DNA of 64,000 nucleotides, from positions 12,230,134 to 12,294,133 of the forward strand of contig JAJEKV010000028.1 in assembly GCA_021234155.1 (NCBI GenBank). The letters run 5' to 3'. The position numbers and the translations under genes were made by a program. The notes under the pieces are model-generated. The model worked only from the letters and a program-made list of their open reading frames with translations. It had not been told where the DNA came from and ran no database searches. Positions 1-11,790 of this stretch are shown piece after piece. Source of the DNA: Isoetes taiwanensis. Its lineage: Eukaryota > Streptophyta > Lycopodiopsida > Isoetales > Isoetaceae. Position 1 is the stretch's first letter. Each line of letters starts with the position of its first letter.

Positions 1-2240
1 TGAAGTGGGCGGACTAGGAAGTAAATTGGAAGCTTGATAACGAGATTTAAAAGTTTTTTGTTTGATGTTGAATTCAGGCTGCAAGTTGAATTGATTGAAA
101 GGGTTGTAGCGGGTATGCTTAAAGGACAAATAGTGCTTGGATGTCATGGATTGATCTGATGATCCAAAGCAGTTCTGGAGAGAATTTTTTGCCTTTTTTA
201 ATTCATCTCAGATTGGCAAGCAGGAAAAGATTGTCGGAACTTGTTTTGTATGGGGTTTACGTGTTACTCACTAATACCTCTAGTGATAACCAATGCACTA
301 AAAGGGCGTTGTATGGGCTTCAAGTGGTGATAACCAATATACCAGAAGGGTGGATCCTTCATGGAAATCGTTATCCAATGGGCCCCAACCTTCCAAAGGC
401 TGCATCCCATACCCCATAGACCATATCAATTTCTCTCGCTCGCTCCTCGAGATGCTTGCCCTCAAACATGTGGAACACATCAATACTATCAATGGTAGGA
501 ATTGAAACTTGGCTTTGACATCAAATGTTATGTGCTATCATCTCTAGTGATAACCAATGCACCAAAAGCGGATCCTTCATGGAAATCATTATCTAATGGG
601 GCCCAACCTTCAAGGCTTTTTACCCCATACCTATGACGCCTTCCATAAAGTATACCACACTTGTCGTGATACTTTATGGGAAATCCCCATCTAGCATCGC
701 TTTGCTACATGGGGCCTCCGTCTGCCCCATTCTCGATGGCCACAACACGGCAGGGAAAAATGGACGCCTTTTATGCGCTCCCTCCCCTAGGCTCATATAA
801 CAAATGAAGCATACTACAACGCCGCGATTGGCAAAACAACATAAGACTACTACGTAAGAGTAGCACATCCATCCATCCATATATACAATATAAACATATC
901 GTAAAATATAAGTTCCCGCCTGTGCTCGACTCATAAGGAAGGTAGACCGCGGGTGGGCCTCAAGATACAAGCAGACCAAGATATAACAATGGCGGATTGG
1001 CTATAGACAATGGCTAGGGTTGACCATTCTATCTGCCCCTCTTGTGCATACTTTGCGATGGGCTAAATAAGGCTATACATGACTATATCCCCACCGAATG
1101 CAATCTCATGGTATCACCCCAACAAGACTACTCGATTGCATCTCCCCAATGCAATGAGGCAGATGGGTTGCATCTTCCCTTCCCTGAATAGTGGCTCCAT
1201 GGGCTGCTAGAGGATCGGGTGACAAACGCCCCGCACTGACCAACTCCCCAAAATAAGAGCCGAGCCAACACCTACAACTCTTGAGAGTCGTATGCACCAT
1301 TGACCCGAAGTGTCGGACCCATACTGCCCACACGGCGAGTGACGACTATATGCCTAGCCGCTATGGATCTCTAGTAGCCGCACTCCCACAGGACCTCCCT
1401 CCCACTTTGCCACTAACCCCCCTATGTGGTGCTCGGCCACCCATAGCCTCCCTAGCCTAGTGGGCTCTATGCAATGTGCCACATCTAATGGGAACTAAGG
1501 GGTCTAAACTAGGAGTATCATCTAAAAATGGCTATTAGGTCTCTACCCCCCTTCCCAATATAAGAGGGGCAAACACGATCAACCAATATCACATCTCAAA
1601 ATACATGTTAACAATAAGAATACATCTAATCCTAATCACATGCATCTAACTTATAGTTAGGGTTCATTGATTTGGGTTCAAGATCTGAACTGAGGGTTCT
1701 AGGAAGGCTCTACTAGAAATACGAGATATCACCTCGTCTGGAGTTCTAGCTTCCAGATGATCTACCTAAGAAATTACTTCAAATACCTGCTCCGCAGGAA
1801 CTTCCATCTGCCCGGTGCCTCCATGGCTTGCATGCTATTCGTGGTAGATCCCGGCCCTCCCACATAAACATGGTCTTGGGGCTATTGATTTGTGCTATGC
1901 TACAACAAACGGTTCTCAAAACGAAGTTTCGAGCGAAATAGGATTCCAAGATAGTAGAAGCCGAAAAGTGGGTTAGGGTTAGGGTTAGGCCATAAATATG
2001 TTAGGGTTGCTATGTCATGCCCCGTGGCTCCATTAGGGCGCATCCATGTAGCGGGTGGCCAATAGGATGGGACCATGTGGAAATGCTTCCATCCCAAGGT
2101 TTGCCTAAGTTATATACATAACTTAGCCATGCTCCCTTATCCACACATTACAGTATACAAGGCTGCTTATGATAGGCTTGTATGGTGACATGGCCTAGAA
2201 ATATATATATTTATACCGTATATTTTAGGAGAACATCACA
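1..2240 (-). repeat. GyA 3' LTR, copy A (partial)
   Basis: The right edge is set by the polypurine tract: on the minus strand a run of G ending GGGAGAA is followed directly by TGTGATGTTC, the usual TG start of an LTR. The other end is not identified. The LTR has blocks of similarity to the Gy2 LTRs and to the old LTR at 61,368-62,100, such as the 'ctctaccccccttcccaata' type string near 1,541. It contains three telomere-like TTAGGG units at 1,971-1,989 and a duplicated internal block (about 280-410 and 545-620). Confidence 0.7.
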
Positions 2241-2252
2241 TTCTCCCCCCCT
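2241..2252 (-). other. Polypurine tract of GyA, copy A
   Basis: Plus strand reads TTCTCCCCCCCC directly after ATCACA; on the minus strand this is a G-rich purine tract abutting the LTR start TGTGATG. The layout is the same as at 22,231 and 36,453. Confidence 0.8.
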
Positions 2253-2344
2253 TAGCATAATGTTGTCCTTAGCATTACGGTAAGGTGACTAACCCGCAAG
2301 ATCCAAAGAACAAAGAATATAGCAATTCAACTTAATTGTAATGA

Positions 2345-4150
2345 TCAAGCCGCTTTAATACCCACGCTATGCCTTTCGACCGCAAGTGTTCCACTTGACC
2401 GTGATACTAAAGAAATTCAGATCTTCTTGTTTTCTTGAACACTTTGTTAAGAATCAACTCGAGAACTATTTCAATTTGTTCCTCAGTCTCTGATCATGAG
2501 TCTGGTAGTGTTGTTCGGCGCCGCTCATCTTTTTGAGTTGTGTTACATCTCTCGCTCTTGCATGAGCATTCCCCGGTTGCTATCATGCTTGTATCTGTGC
2601 CACTAGCTTATCTTTCTCCGGGTCCGACAATGTTAACACTAGGACCATTGTCAAGGCTTCCTTGAGCTTGTCAAAGGAAGCTTGAACGCTTCTTAATCCA
2701 AAGGATCAATCCAATTTTGACTTTGAGATGCTTAGTGAGATCCGAGAGGGGAGCTGCCCACTTAGTGAAGTCCTTCACGAACTTCCTATAGTATTGCAGG
2801 CCGAGGAAGCTTCTTACTTCCCCATGTTTTTTTCGGTGCAAATGACCACTTACTTTATTGCCCCTCGATCTTCGACGGATCGATGGCAATACCCTCGCTT
2901 GATACCACATGGCGAGATACTTTACGCTTGGTGTAGCAAATGGCACTTAAAGAGCTTTTCCAAACCAGCGGTGCCACCTTAGCTTCTTCAAACTTTCCTT
3001 AAGTGCTACATGCTTTTCCATTAATTTATTGCAAATCAAAATATCGCCAAAGAAGATAATGATGAATTCGTCCAAGAATTCCCTAAAAATGTCGTTCATC
3101 AATCTCATAAAAGTTGCTGGTGCATTTGATAAACCAAATGGCATGACTGCGGAATTAGAGGTGCCCATACCACATTTTAAAAGCGGTCTTATGGATATCC
3201 TCTTCCTCGATTCTTGTTTGGTGGTAACCTGATCTCAAAGCAATCTTGAAAAGAATTTTGCTCATTAGAGCTAGTCCATCAAGTCATCCGCCTCCTCAAG
3301 AATAATGCGTATTTATTCTTTATCGCTTGCTTGTTCAATTGATGGTAATCAATACATCCAAGAAACTTCCATCTTTCTTCTTCACAAAGAGGATGGATGC
3401 GCCAAAGGGTGATATGCTTGCTCTAATAAACCCAAGCTTTAACAACTCTTGCAACTGCTTCTTTAGCTTTGCTAGCTCTGGGATGCTCATCCTATAAGGA
3501 GCCTTACTGATAGGCTTAGTATCTGATGCTAGAGTGACCTCACATTCCACGCCTCTATAGGGCACTAATCCACATATTTCATCCAAAAGACATCATAAAA
3601 CTCCTTAATTAGTCTAGCTACTACCTAGGCAATTGTTTCAAGCTTAACTCATTCTCGATGCTTTATGTTAGGCTCAATGGTCTCTGCCTAAAGATGTACT
3701 TAACTTCATCCCTCATTATGCATTTATGTAATTGCTTCAAAGACATGCACTGCATTGCAGAAGGAATTTCCTTACCTTTGACCACAAAATGATTGCCATT
3801 AGGTGCCATGATCAAAGTCAATCATTGCTTTTGCGGCTTCAGGAACTCCATGCCAACTATGAGGTCCTACTTACCAATGTCCATTACTTGCACCCATGGT
3901 AAAGTTGGTTCCACTTAAAGCTATGTCAAAAGTTAACCCTTCTTCTCTTAGTATGGCGAATTGCCCCACTTGCCATGCTCATCGGCCTTGGCTTCAACTT
4001 AAGGGTCTTAGACTTAACAAAGCTGCCAATCTAGGAGACACGGTTGTGCGAGCTGCTTGTATCTATAAGGACTATATAAGCTTATCATCTATTATCCCTC
4101 TCGCTGAAATGACTGTGGACTGACTTACAACATTATCAGTCTCAATTGCT
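2345..4150 (-). pseudogene. pol: GyA pol remnant: protease, RT, partial RNase H, chromodomain (copy A)
   Basis: Broken minus-strand frames give recognisable Ty3/gypsy pol. A protease-like DTSSS motif comes from about 4,070. The RT N-terminal part (around 3,586-3,335) has the series [15 protein letters not shown] and FVKKKDGS. The RT palm is at 3,168-2,947, with [12 protein letters not shown] and FFGDIL in place of F-x-D-D. The RNase H start (2,946-2,671) has EVRSFLGLQYYRKF. The frame then passes straight to chromodomain-like sequence, so the integrase core is missing. The D-to-G change in the catalytic motif (3,039-3,055) is shared with copy B and predates the duplication. Confidence 0.85.
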
Positions 4151-4392
4151 GCACAAATCTTACACTCACCATCAATGTAGTTGCGACGTGCCTCCTCCTC
4201 ATCTTCGTCCTCATCTAGCTTTGTGGTGATTCCCAGTCTATAAGTTCAAAGTGTATAGTGCCACTGACCTCTCGAAGAGAATTATGTAATCTATATTCTC
4301 TCTTATCTTGGCATGCCCTCGCCGGGTCAACAAGGTTGTGAGGAGAGCGACAGTCTCTTCTCCCCTTGGGCTGAATTGCTTATAGAATATTA

Positions 4393-5552
4393 TCATCTAC
4401 CCTTGGCTTAGGGCTGGAAGGTAGTAACGAATTGCCTTCCCCTTTTGGGGTCCTGCCTTTGCTTTTTCTACCCCTATTTCCTTTCTCCCCGCCGAGCTGC
4501 CGTAGATATCTAGTGCCAGGAGGTCGTCATAATATCTCATTGTGACAGCACTTTCCAGGTTGATGTAGAGGCTTTTTCCCTCACATTGCTTGATCTAAAA
4601 GGCCTGCTCGTGCTTGGTCCCCTGCCTAACTTGTATAAGTTCCTTTGGATTGCTTGGAACTCCTCCTCTGATATAAATGGTTGTTGCTGCTGAAAACTCT
4701 GCCTGATATATTCATAAGATTGTTTCCCTCGCATGGGAGTGCCACTCGGCTACCTCTCTGAGGCACTCTTGGTAGGAGTAGTCGATGAGGTCTCGTTGCT
4801 ATTTCTTTGCCAGAGGGCCTAAATGCTCATCTATTCTATGTCCTTCCTCCAAGCAATATGGTAGCTGGAGGATATCGTTAGAAAAGAGGTACTCCTCCCC
4901 GTCGATGACCACTGGATATAAGTATGTTATGCCTATCGGTGGTTCATTGGCTCATCTTATTTCTTCCTCATGCTGCTCAATCTACCTTTCCGGCCCTTTC
5001 GCAAAACCATCTCTTCCTCTTCATCATCTTGTTCTTCAACTTCTTCATAATCAGCCTCAAGCTGAAGTTGCCCCGATAGACGCATTCTAAGGGGAGCCAA
5101 GTATTGAATGAAGCTGTTGATTTAGCCTCGCGGTCCACGGGTGCTAAGTTCGTATGGATGTATAGACGGCTCTCCTACTTTGTTGATGGGCTTGAAGTGC
5201 ATGAATGTTACTAAAGCGCATGAGATGACATGTATCTATGTCTTTGGGCCTTGCAACTCATGTAATTTGGCATGCTCCTCGTCCGATCCCAAACTTAGTT
5301 CTTGACTCTTGCAGCCCCACCCCCTTGATCGAAAGTGTCCCAAGGAGACACATTTTCTTCCCTTTAGTGGACTAGTGACTTCCCCGTAGGACTTCCTGAT
5401 TGTACCGACAAATGACGCCAATGTAGAAGGTGTCCTTGTCAATGTTGTGTGAAAATAGAAGAGGTAGTTGAACACTTGGAATGCTTCTTCAACAGCACCT
5501 CAATGATGTGGTTGTTGGTGTTGTACCATTCGATGAAGTTGGAAGAAGCCAT
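4393..5552 (-). pseudogene. GyA ORF2, unknown protein (copy A)
   Basis: This is the counterpart of 38,600-39,757 in copy B, with extra frame breaks. The start MASSNF lies at 5,552. Pieces readable here include a Q-rich stretch (SFQQQQPFISEEEF) at 4,734-4,537. The family is not recognised. A homologous ORF occupies the same position, between the H3-like gene and the rest of the coding region, in Gy2. Its role is unknown. Confidence 0.6.
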
Positions 5553-5844
5553 TGGAGCAAGGGATGGGGCAGAAATTGGTTCAAGAGATGACAAACAGTT
5601 GCAAAATCGTCCGAAAGGGAGAGCACAAGCTTAGGTGAAGAAAGGTCAAAATGAAGGGTCCTTTATATAAGTCTAGCTACCTAGGTTTTCGTGGCTTCGA
5701 GACATCAGGCTTGAGAAAATCTAGATTCTAGGAGCTATAATGGCCCGATCTAACCGATTTTGAAGAGCTATTATAGCTAAACAAGGCAAGAAACACACTG
5801 AATTATTTTGTTTGGCGATTTTTGGACAACTTTGGGTCAAACTT

Positions 5845-6330
5845 GCCGAACTACTTCGCGCGAAAAAAAGTCTCCCAGATTGTGGGAAGGCCTCCAGGCA
5901 TGGAGTGGCCCAAGTTGGCCTTATTTTGGTCAAAATTTGACCTATTTGGTTAATGTAAGACGTTAACATGCCTAATTTACTTGGCTTTAGGTGATCTACT
6001 AAATTACATCTCATTGATCTAACAAATTTAAGCACCTTTTTACAACTAACCAGCATTACAAGGAAGAAAGGGGTCTCCCAGATTGTGAGAAAGCTTCCAG
6101 GAGCGGAGTGACCCGGGTGGACTCCTTTTGGCCAAGGCTTGATATATAACATGCCTAGTTTACTTATTTCTACATGATCTACTAACTTACATCTCATTAA
6201 TCTAACACTTTTAAGTCAAATTTTCGGCAAATCAGGTTACTTCGCGCGAAAGGGGTCTTCCAGATTGTGGGAAGGCCTCCAGGCACGAAATGACTTGGGA
6301 GGACCTTTTTGACCAAATGTTTTCCAGTTT
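5845..6330 (-). repeat. Three diverged direct repeats between ORF2 and the H3-like gene (copy A)
   Basis: Three units of roughly 185-205 bp start near 5,852, 6,056 and 6,238. Each contains a TTCGCGCGAA-type palindrome (eroded in the middle unit), a CCCAGATTGTGGG-like block and a CCTCCAGG string. The same array is at 40,053-40,525. It is non-coding and sits exactly between two ORFs. Confidence 0.75.
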
Positions 6331-6403
6331 AGCAAAATTTGAGAAGTACTATATTAGTTGAACAGTTTTATACATGGTGAAGTCAAAATTTTAGACAAAA
6401 CTT

Positions 6404-7444
6404 CTAGCTTTTATCCTTCCTAATCCTCCAGGCCAAAAAGCAGGTCTTTGGGCATGACCATCACCCTTTGGCATGAATAGCACGAGAGGTTCCTCGTCAG
6501 AGTTGTACAAGTTCATACCCGACGCTTCTTGCAATGCCCGGACCATCATCAGGGTGACATGGTAATCTATCATAAACTTCTGCAAGACCTCTCGGAGGAG
6601 TCGCTCGAACAATGCCTTCCTGATTAAGAGGTTTGTGCACTGCTGAAAGTGTCGAATCCCTTGAAAAACATGGGCGCACTTCAATTGAGTCCATGGTGGA
6701 CACTTTTCGCATCCCTCGGCCTAGGTGGAGGGGCTTAGGTTGGTTTCTTTGGCCTGCCACCCTTTTACTTAATTTTCGTGACACCGCTTGCATTATCAAT
6801 TGTTATATCTAGACCACCGAAGGAAATAGACCTTGAAGGCTGCCTTCTTTTCCTCAAACCCGGTTGCTTGTGTTTGACGGGTCTCCCCCACCTTTTTGCT
6901 TCGGTCGATTTTGGTGGCTTGGGCCACACCCCGCCGCTGGGGTTGGATGATTCCTCCTACTTCTTCCTCTTCCTGTGGTGTCTTCCTCCTCCCTCAGAGT
7001 TGGTTCCATCCACGAGGCTCTTGATTGTGACTCTCCTTCAGTAGATTCACCTCATGCATGGTTTCTTCGTGCATCTCGGCCCCTTTCCCTCATCCGCCTG
7101 CTTGGTGCATTTTTCCACTTTCCTCTTCCTTGGGGCCATTTGTCTTGTTGTTGTTCTTTCTTTCCGCTCCTCCCCTTCTTTGCCCTCAATTCCCTCGAGA
7201 GTGTTCCTGGTGGGATGGTCTCATCCGTCATCGTTGGAGTTTCGGACGAGCTACTTGAGTGCTCGCCGTCAGGTGATGTGATAGGACTCACCAGAGGAGT
7301 CCGAAAGGCCGGGCTTGTCACCCCTCGCCATGTTTTGGCCACAAGTGTTGCGGGATCTTTCTTGCCGCCCTTGGGCGTTTTCTCACCATGCTCCATTGGT
7401 TCTCGGGCTTTGACCTTCCTAGCTATGCATTTGGTGTGTGCCAT
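6404..7444 (-). pseudogene. Histone H3-like gene carried by GyA, copy A
   Basis: The product starts [10 protein letters not shown] at 7,444, resembling the H3 tail ARTKQTARK with K4, R8 and K9 aligned. It continues through a long Ser/Gln/Lys-rich linker and ends in an H3 fold (6,684 down to a TAG at 6,404). Readable fold segments include [18 protein letters not shown] and RALQEAS, after which small indels shift the frame relative to copy B. The gene lies between the repeated spacer (5,845-6,330) and a 22-base hairpin (7,454-7,475). It is the same gene as 40,607-41,686, where the fold is fully open. The breaks here may be real decay or sequence error. Confidence 0.85.
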
Positions 7445-7453
7445 GTCTTCTGG

Positions 7454-7475
7454 TTGAAGTAACTGATTACTTCAA
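7454..7475. other. Perfect 9-bp hairpin just upstream of the H3-like start (copy A)
   Basis: TTGAAGTAA, loop CTGA, TTACTTCAA. On the minus strand it ends nine bases before the ATG of the H3-like gene. It is identical in copy B (41,696-41,717). Confidence 0.85.
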
Positions 7476-10400
7476 GCTAGAGATCCCTTTAGGGGCCTAA
7501 AACATAGATTTAGGGCAATTAGGGAAAAAGGGGTTAAAATGGTATTTAAAAAGGCAAGATGCTCACACACTTGAGAGAATATTCCATGGTCATTATTACT
7601 GTTTTTAATGAGCCACACTTATTAATGGTTATCCCTTTCGAATTTTTTTGAATTTCTAATCGTTCTTGGGTGTTTAATTACGAATTTACGCCATTTTTCA
7701 CCAGAGTCTCCGATTCGGATGATTCTTTGACCGTTTCTATGTGGAATTTGATGTTAATGTATAATTTCCACTCCAATTTTACTAGACTATTTGTTTGACT
7801 AATTCTTTTCCCCTTAGTCTATAACTTAGCCTAATTCTACGACCCTACTACTTGAAAGGAAAAAATTTCCTTCCACTTTCAAGGTTCGAGATTGGAATTC
7901 TCAGGTAGATAAAATTTTGCAGCTTATTTGGCAGGAACAACTGATTGGTTTTGCAAAGAACCACATGAGCAAGGTAAATAGTCTTTTGAATGCAATGCTT
8001 ATGTACTATTCGCACTGCAATGGAATAGGAACATAGTTTCTTTCTATTCACAGGAACATCTTAAAACTTATAGTTTATAGCATTGAGAATAAGTAGAAGA
8101 TAAGCTTTTCAATGCTATAAAAAACAGAAATAGATGGCGATGTAAAGCTTCAACAATTTCTTGTAACATGACCAAGAGAAACCAAGTTTTTAGGGACACT
8201 CTATAACTTGCAAGAAAATAGAAGCCGCCTTTAGGCTATAAATCCCACATCACAGATATACTGCTCACAGCTTTTAATCACAGCTTCTAAGCTATTTTGT
8301 GAAGTAAAATTTTAAATGTGTCCAGCCATATCAATGCCTTAGCATGATGTATTCACTTAGCTCTACTTCTTGCAATAACTTCGCTTTTTTCTATAATTTA
8401 TCTGGCTACAAAGATTCCATCAGGCTAGTATTTCCATCAGGGTTGTGTTCTATTATTTTGCAATGTCATCGATACTCTGTATTTGCATTTTGGTTCTATA
8501 TTATATCTGCATTCATCTGCAATAGGTTATTGAGTCAGGATAGAAATGAAGCAGATTTTATCCCTGCATTTCTGTTCATTAATTTTAGTTTAACACATTT
8601 CTTATCGTGGTTCACCAGAATGTTGATCTCCATAGCCTTTTCTTTGCAGATAAGCCTTCCAATTCAAAACCATCATGTTATAGTAATATTGTGCATGTGC
8701 TAGCAACCATATTTGCCTCTCGCTTTTCTTAATGCTTATATCGATTGATTTGTGGTATGACCATACTCATATGAATCATCTTATTGTGCTTAGAGTAGTT
8801 TCAATCCAAATAGATTGTCCAATAAATCTGGCCTCAATATGTTACAATCATGGCAGTTTGAACGCATTGAGATAGTGTATTCTCAAAGTTTTATCCTAAA
8901 AAAATAAAAATATTTTCCAATTCCTTTCTTCTCAATTGCTTTGTCATAACTTATTATTGTAGCTACTTGAAACTTTGTTGTCAGGAGCTTTTTCAGATTT
9001 TTATTATAGAATGTTCAAAATGAAGGAGTCGAGAATAGTGTTGGACCTAAACGAATTGTTTCAAAGTATGTTCTAGTAGTTCTTTTGCCAATTCTATGCA
9101 TTCCATATTGATCATGTCGACTTTATGTTTTGTTATATATTAGGCGATTCCTCCCAGAAAATTGGAAGCCTTGAGAAATTGGAAGTCTCAAAATGTATGA
9201 GGGCATGTATGTCTAAAATGGTCATACTAATTGATTGGAGAAGATCAAGTGAATCCATTTTCTTACTTTAGTGTTATATACTTCATGTATGTTGGCATCA
9301 TTGGTATGATATATGGATGGGCCGGTGCAATATTAATTTTTGTGACCATTGTTAGCTATCCATTATTTGACCTCTTGTTTACTTAGATGTATGTATAGAG
9401 ATAGCAAGGACCTAAACGAAATGAGCACCCTACAACAAGAAGATTGAGAAATAAATACCTTCTTGTATTATCTCGAGATATGATTCAAACCTCCAAACGA
9501 ATCTGTTCTATCTTGAAGAGGTTGTAGAAATGACTTGGATTTAGTTTCATTTCTAGTTTTTCATTAGAACTACTTTTTAACTCGTCCCTTTAGCTTATGA
9601 AGAGCTGTTTCAGAATCGACTTGGGTGGACTTTGTATACATATGCAAAATGTGCAAGCTTAGAAGAAACAATCACAAGAACCATGGAATCAACCACATAG
9701 AAAATTGTACATAGAAAAGTGTACATGTTTACACAAGACATGCAAGTTAAGAGTGCCAAAGTGCACGCAACCTTTCATAAACAAAATGAACCTCTCGTGG
9801 TTCCAAGTATTTGTGTCAAGATGCCACCAGATATTCTATAATGAATTAAGCCCGGCTGGTAGTACAATTAATAGAAACCTTATAATTAACAATTGTGGAA
9901 CCCAAAATTCACAATTACGGAGTTGCTCAAATTGCTTGAGCTTTTCAAAGATGTTTAGGTTCGCACATTTGGTTTGACACCAACATGAGTTGCAGTGTTG
10001 TAAAATAGGACTTCAATACTCTATTATTTGCAAAAAGTTAACATGCAAATCGATGGTGCCACACCATAGCCCACCACAAGTTGCAAGAGTGATCCTAATT
10101 GTTAGCCCTTGATGCTTGGAATTGCTAGGTCCTATCAAAAGTTGTAATTCATGGTTGTACTAAAAAATAGAATATCGATGGTTTTATCAATATCAACATT
10201 TTTTTCTATAGGTTTTCTCCACAAGGTATTACTTGAACATGATATATTTCATAGACAAAGAATGTAATTTAATTGAGGGTCTTGCAACCAGGTTAAATAT
10301 GCTTATAGGTATGAAGGTAATTGTGGGAGAAGTAAAACATTTGTTTAGGGTATGTGTTGTTGTGTTTATCTTTTGAATGTCTACAAGTATCAACAAGTAT

Positions 10401-11409
10401 AGTTTCTCTTTACAAATGGTTTACACTTTTGAATGTTTACTCTAATGTTGCATAGATTTATGTTTTTCCATCATTCCTCTCTATATAGACGATGACTCAA
10501 CGTCACCCTATTTTGAAGGGAAGAGACACGTATCCTTTATTCTCTCAGAATGTGGAAATCAATATGTATTACCTCCAACTAAATTGCACTGAGTGAATCT
10601 TATATTGGTAGGAAGGAATTTTCACCTATTAACCATTTGGCCATAACTAGTATCAGATGTCTAGCCTCTCATATAAGCATTAGCTAACCACTAAAACCAT
10701 CAAGTTTGATGCAAAAGAATGATGCTTAGGTTCAAAGAAGTATTTGGTTTTAACACAAGGAAGCAAAAATCTAACACAAAGAACAAACCCTTCCAAGATG
10801 GTGTGCCTTTTGCTAGTTTTTTTAGCAAGGTTGCCTAACCCCCGCCTAGATTTCCCCGTGATTCCTAGCTATACCATCGTTGTGCCACGCGTGGTGTTTT
10901 AAATCTCAACCATTAGATTTCTTGTTTTTTTTTTAATTTGAATCTTTCTAGGTTCACTTATGTATTTTGTGTTTATTGAGAGTTCTATTATATCTGAGGT
11001 TTGAGGCAGGTGTATATTCCTCCACCTTAAAGTGGCATATTCGCGCTCACTGAGAATATCAAAGTTACTTTGATATGTCAGGAGCGAGCAATAAAGGGAG
11101 GCAATCTGTACAAATATAGCTTCTTAAATGCCTTATTTTGTTTCAATATAAAGCAACGGCATAAACAATCTACATAATGGTGGCTATGTCTTGTTTTTCA
11201 AAAATACTCGAAGTAAACATTATTATCATCTAGAAGTGAAGAACTTGGACCTGAACATAATGTTGCTTTTTCAGCTGTCTTTATCCACTTGTCATTTGTA
11301 TCTAAATCACATCTTCTTTTTGAAAAGATACAGTGCGTCCATACATAAATGAACTTCTCGGCAACTCATAAGAAATAGATGCTTGCATGACTAAGACATA
11401 TGAAAATAT
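7476..11409. other. AT-rich spacer, no gene recognised (copy A)
   Basis: No coding signal could be supported on either strand; the open frames are short and low-complexity. About 7,560-8,600 is essentially identical to 41,805-42,845 in copy B, in contrast to the indel-rich alignment on both sides. It could be upstream sequence of GyA, intron-like host sequence or old unrecognised repeats. Confidence 0.6.
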
Positions 11410-11790
11410 ATAAGTATGTGTTTGGATGTTCTTTTGAAATACTGTATTAAGTCGAACTTGATCAGCGTTAGAGCTTTGCGAAATTTACTCAAGTCCAGCC
11501 TTCCTTATGGGACCAAGGCTTCCTCCATGGCCCCATTGAGTTTATAAAGGATAGAACTGTACATATAACTATATTAGAGGCTAAACTCCATTTAGTTGAT
11601 AGACATGTCAGGCAAACTTCAATTGTACTCTGGGTGGCATTTCATGTAGCCTTGTGCGCTGTATTGCTATATAGAACTGCATGGTACCCATGATTTGATA
11701 ACAATGTGTTAAATGTTTGACATCATCGGCATCCTCTGTGGCTTCCATAGGGTTGATGCATCTTTGCAACTCATCCACTCTATTTGCCAT
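11410..11790 (-). pseudogene. Degraded copy of possible host exon (helical domain), copy A
   Basis: The protein starts MANRVDELQRCIN like the copy B exon (45,708-46,117) but is disrupted by several indels. The second helical part and the GT splice donor seen in copy B are not preserved. Confidence 0.35.

Larger units (their letters stand above)
1..7475 (-). mobile_element. Ty3/gypsy chromovirus derivative GyA, copy A
   Basis: A minus-strand Ty3/gypsy element, read from high to low coordinates: H3-like gene (7,444-6,404), repeated spacer, ORF2 (5,552 to about 4,393), protease, reverse transcriptase and partial RNase H (about 4,150-2,500), chromodomain (about 2,490-2,345), polypurine tract (2,252-2,241) and 3' LTR (2,240 downwards). 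No gag core and no integrase core are found, and no 5' LTR is recognised upstream of the H3-like gene. Frames are more broken than in copy B. Confidence 0.85.

Noticed and set aside
1971-1989. Telomere-like TTAGGG units (also about 36,183-36,201)
   Set aside because: Only three units, inside an LTR and present in both copies; not a telomere.
7052-7457. Long plus-strand open frames over the H3-like gene
   Set aside because: They are the complement of the biased Ser/Gln/Lys linker and have no motifs; the minus strand carries the recognisable protein.
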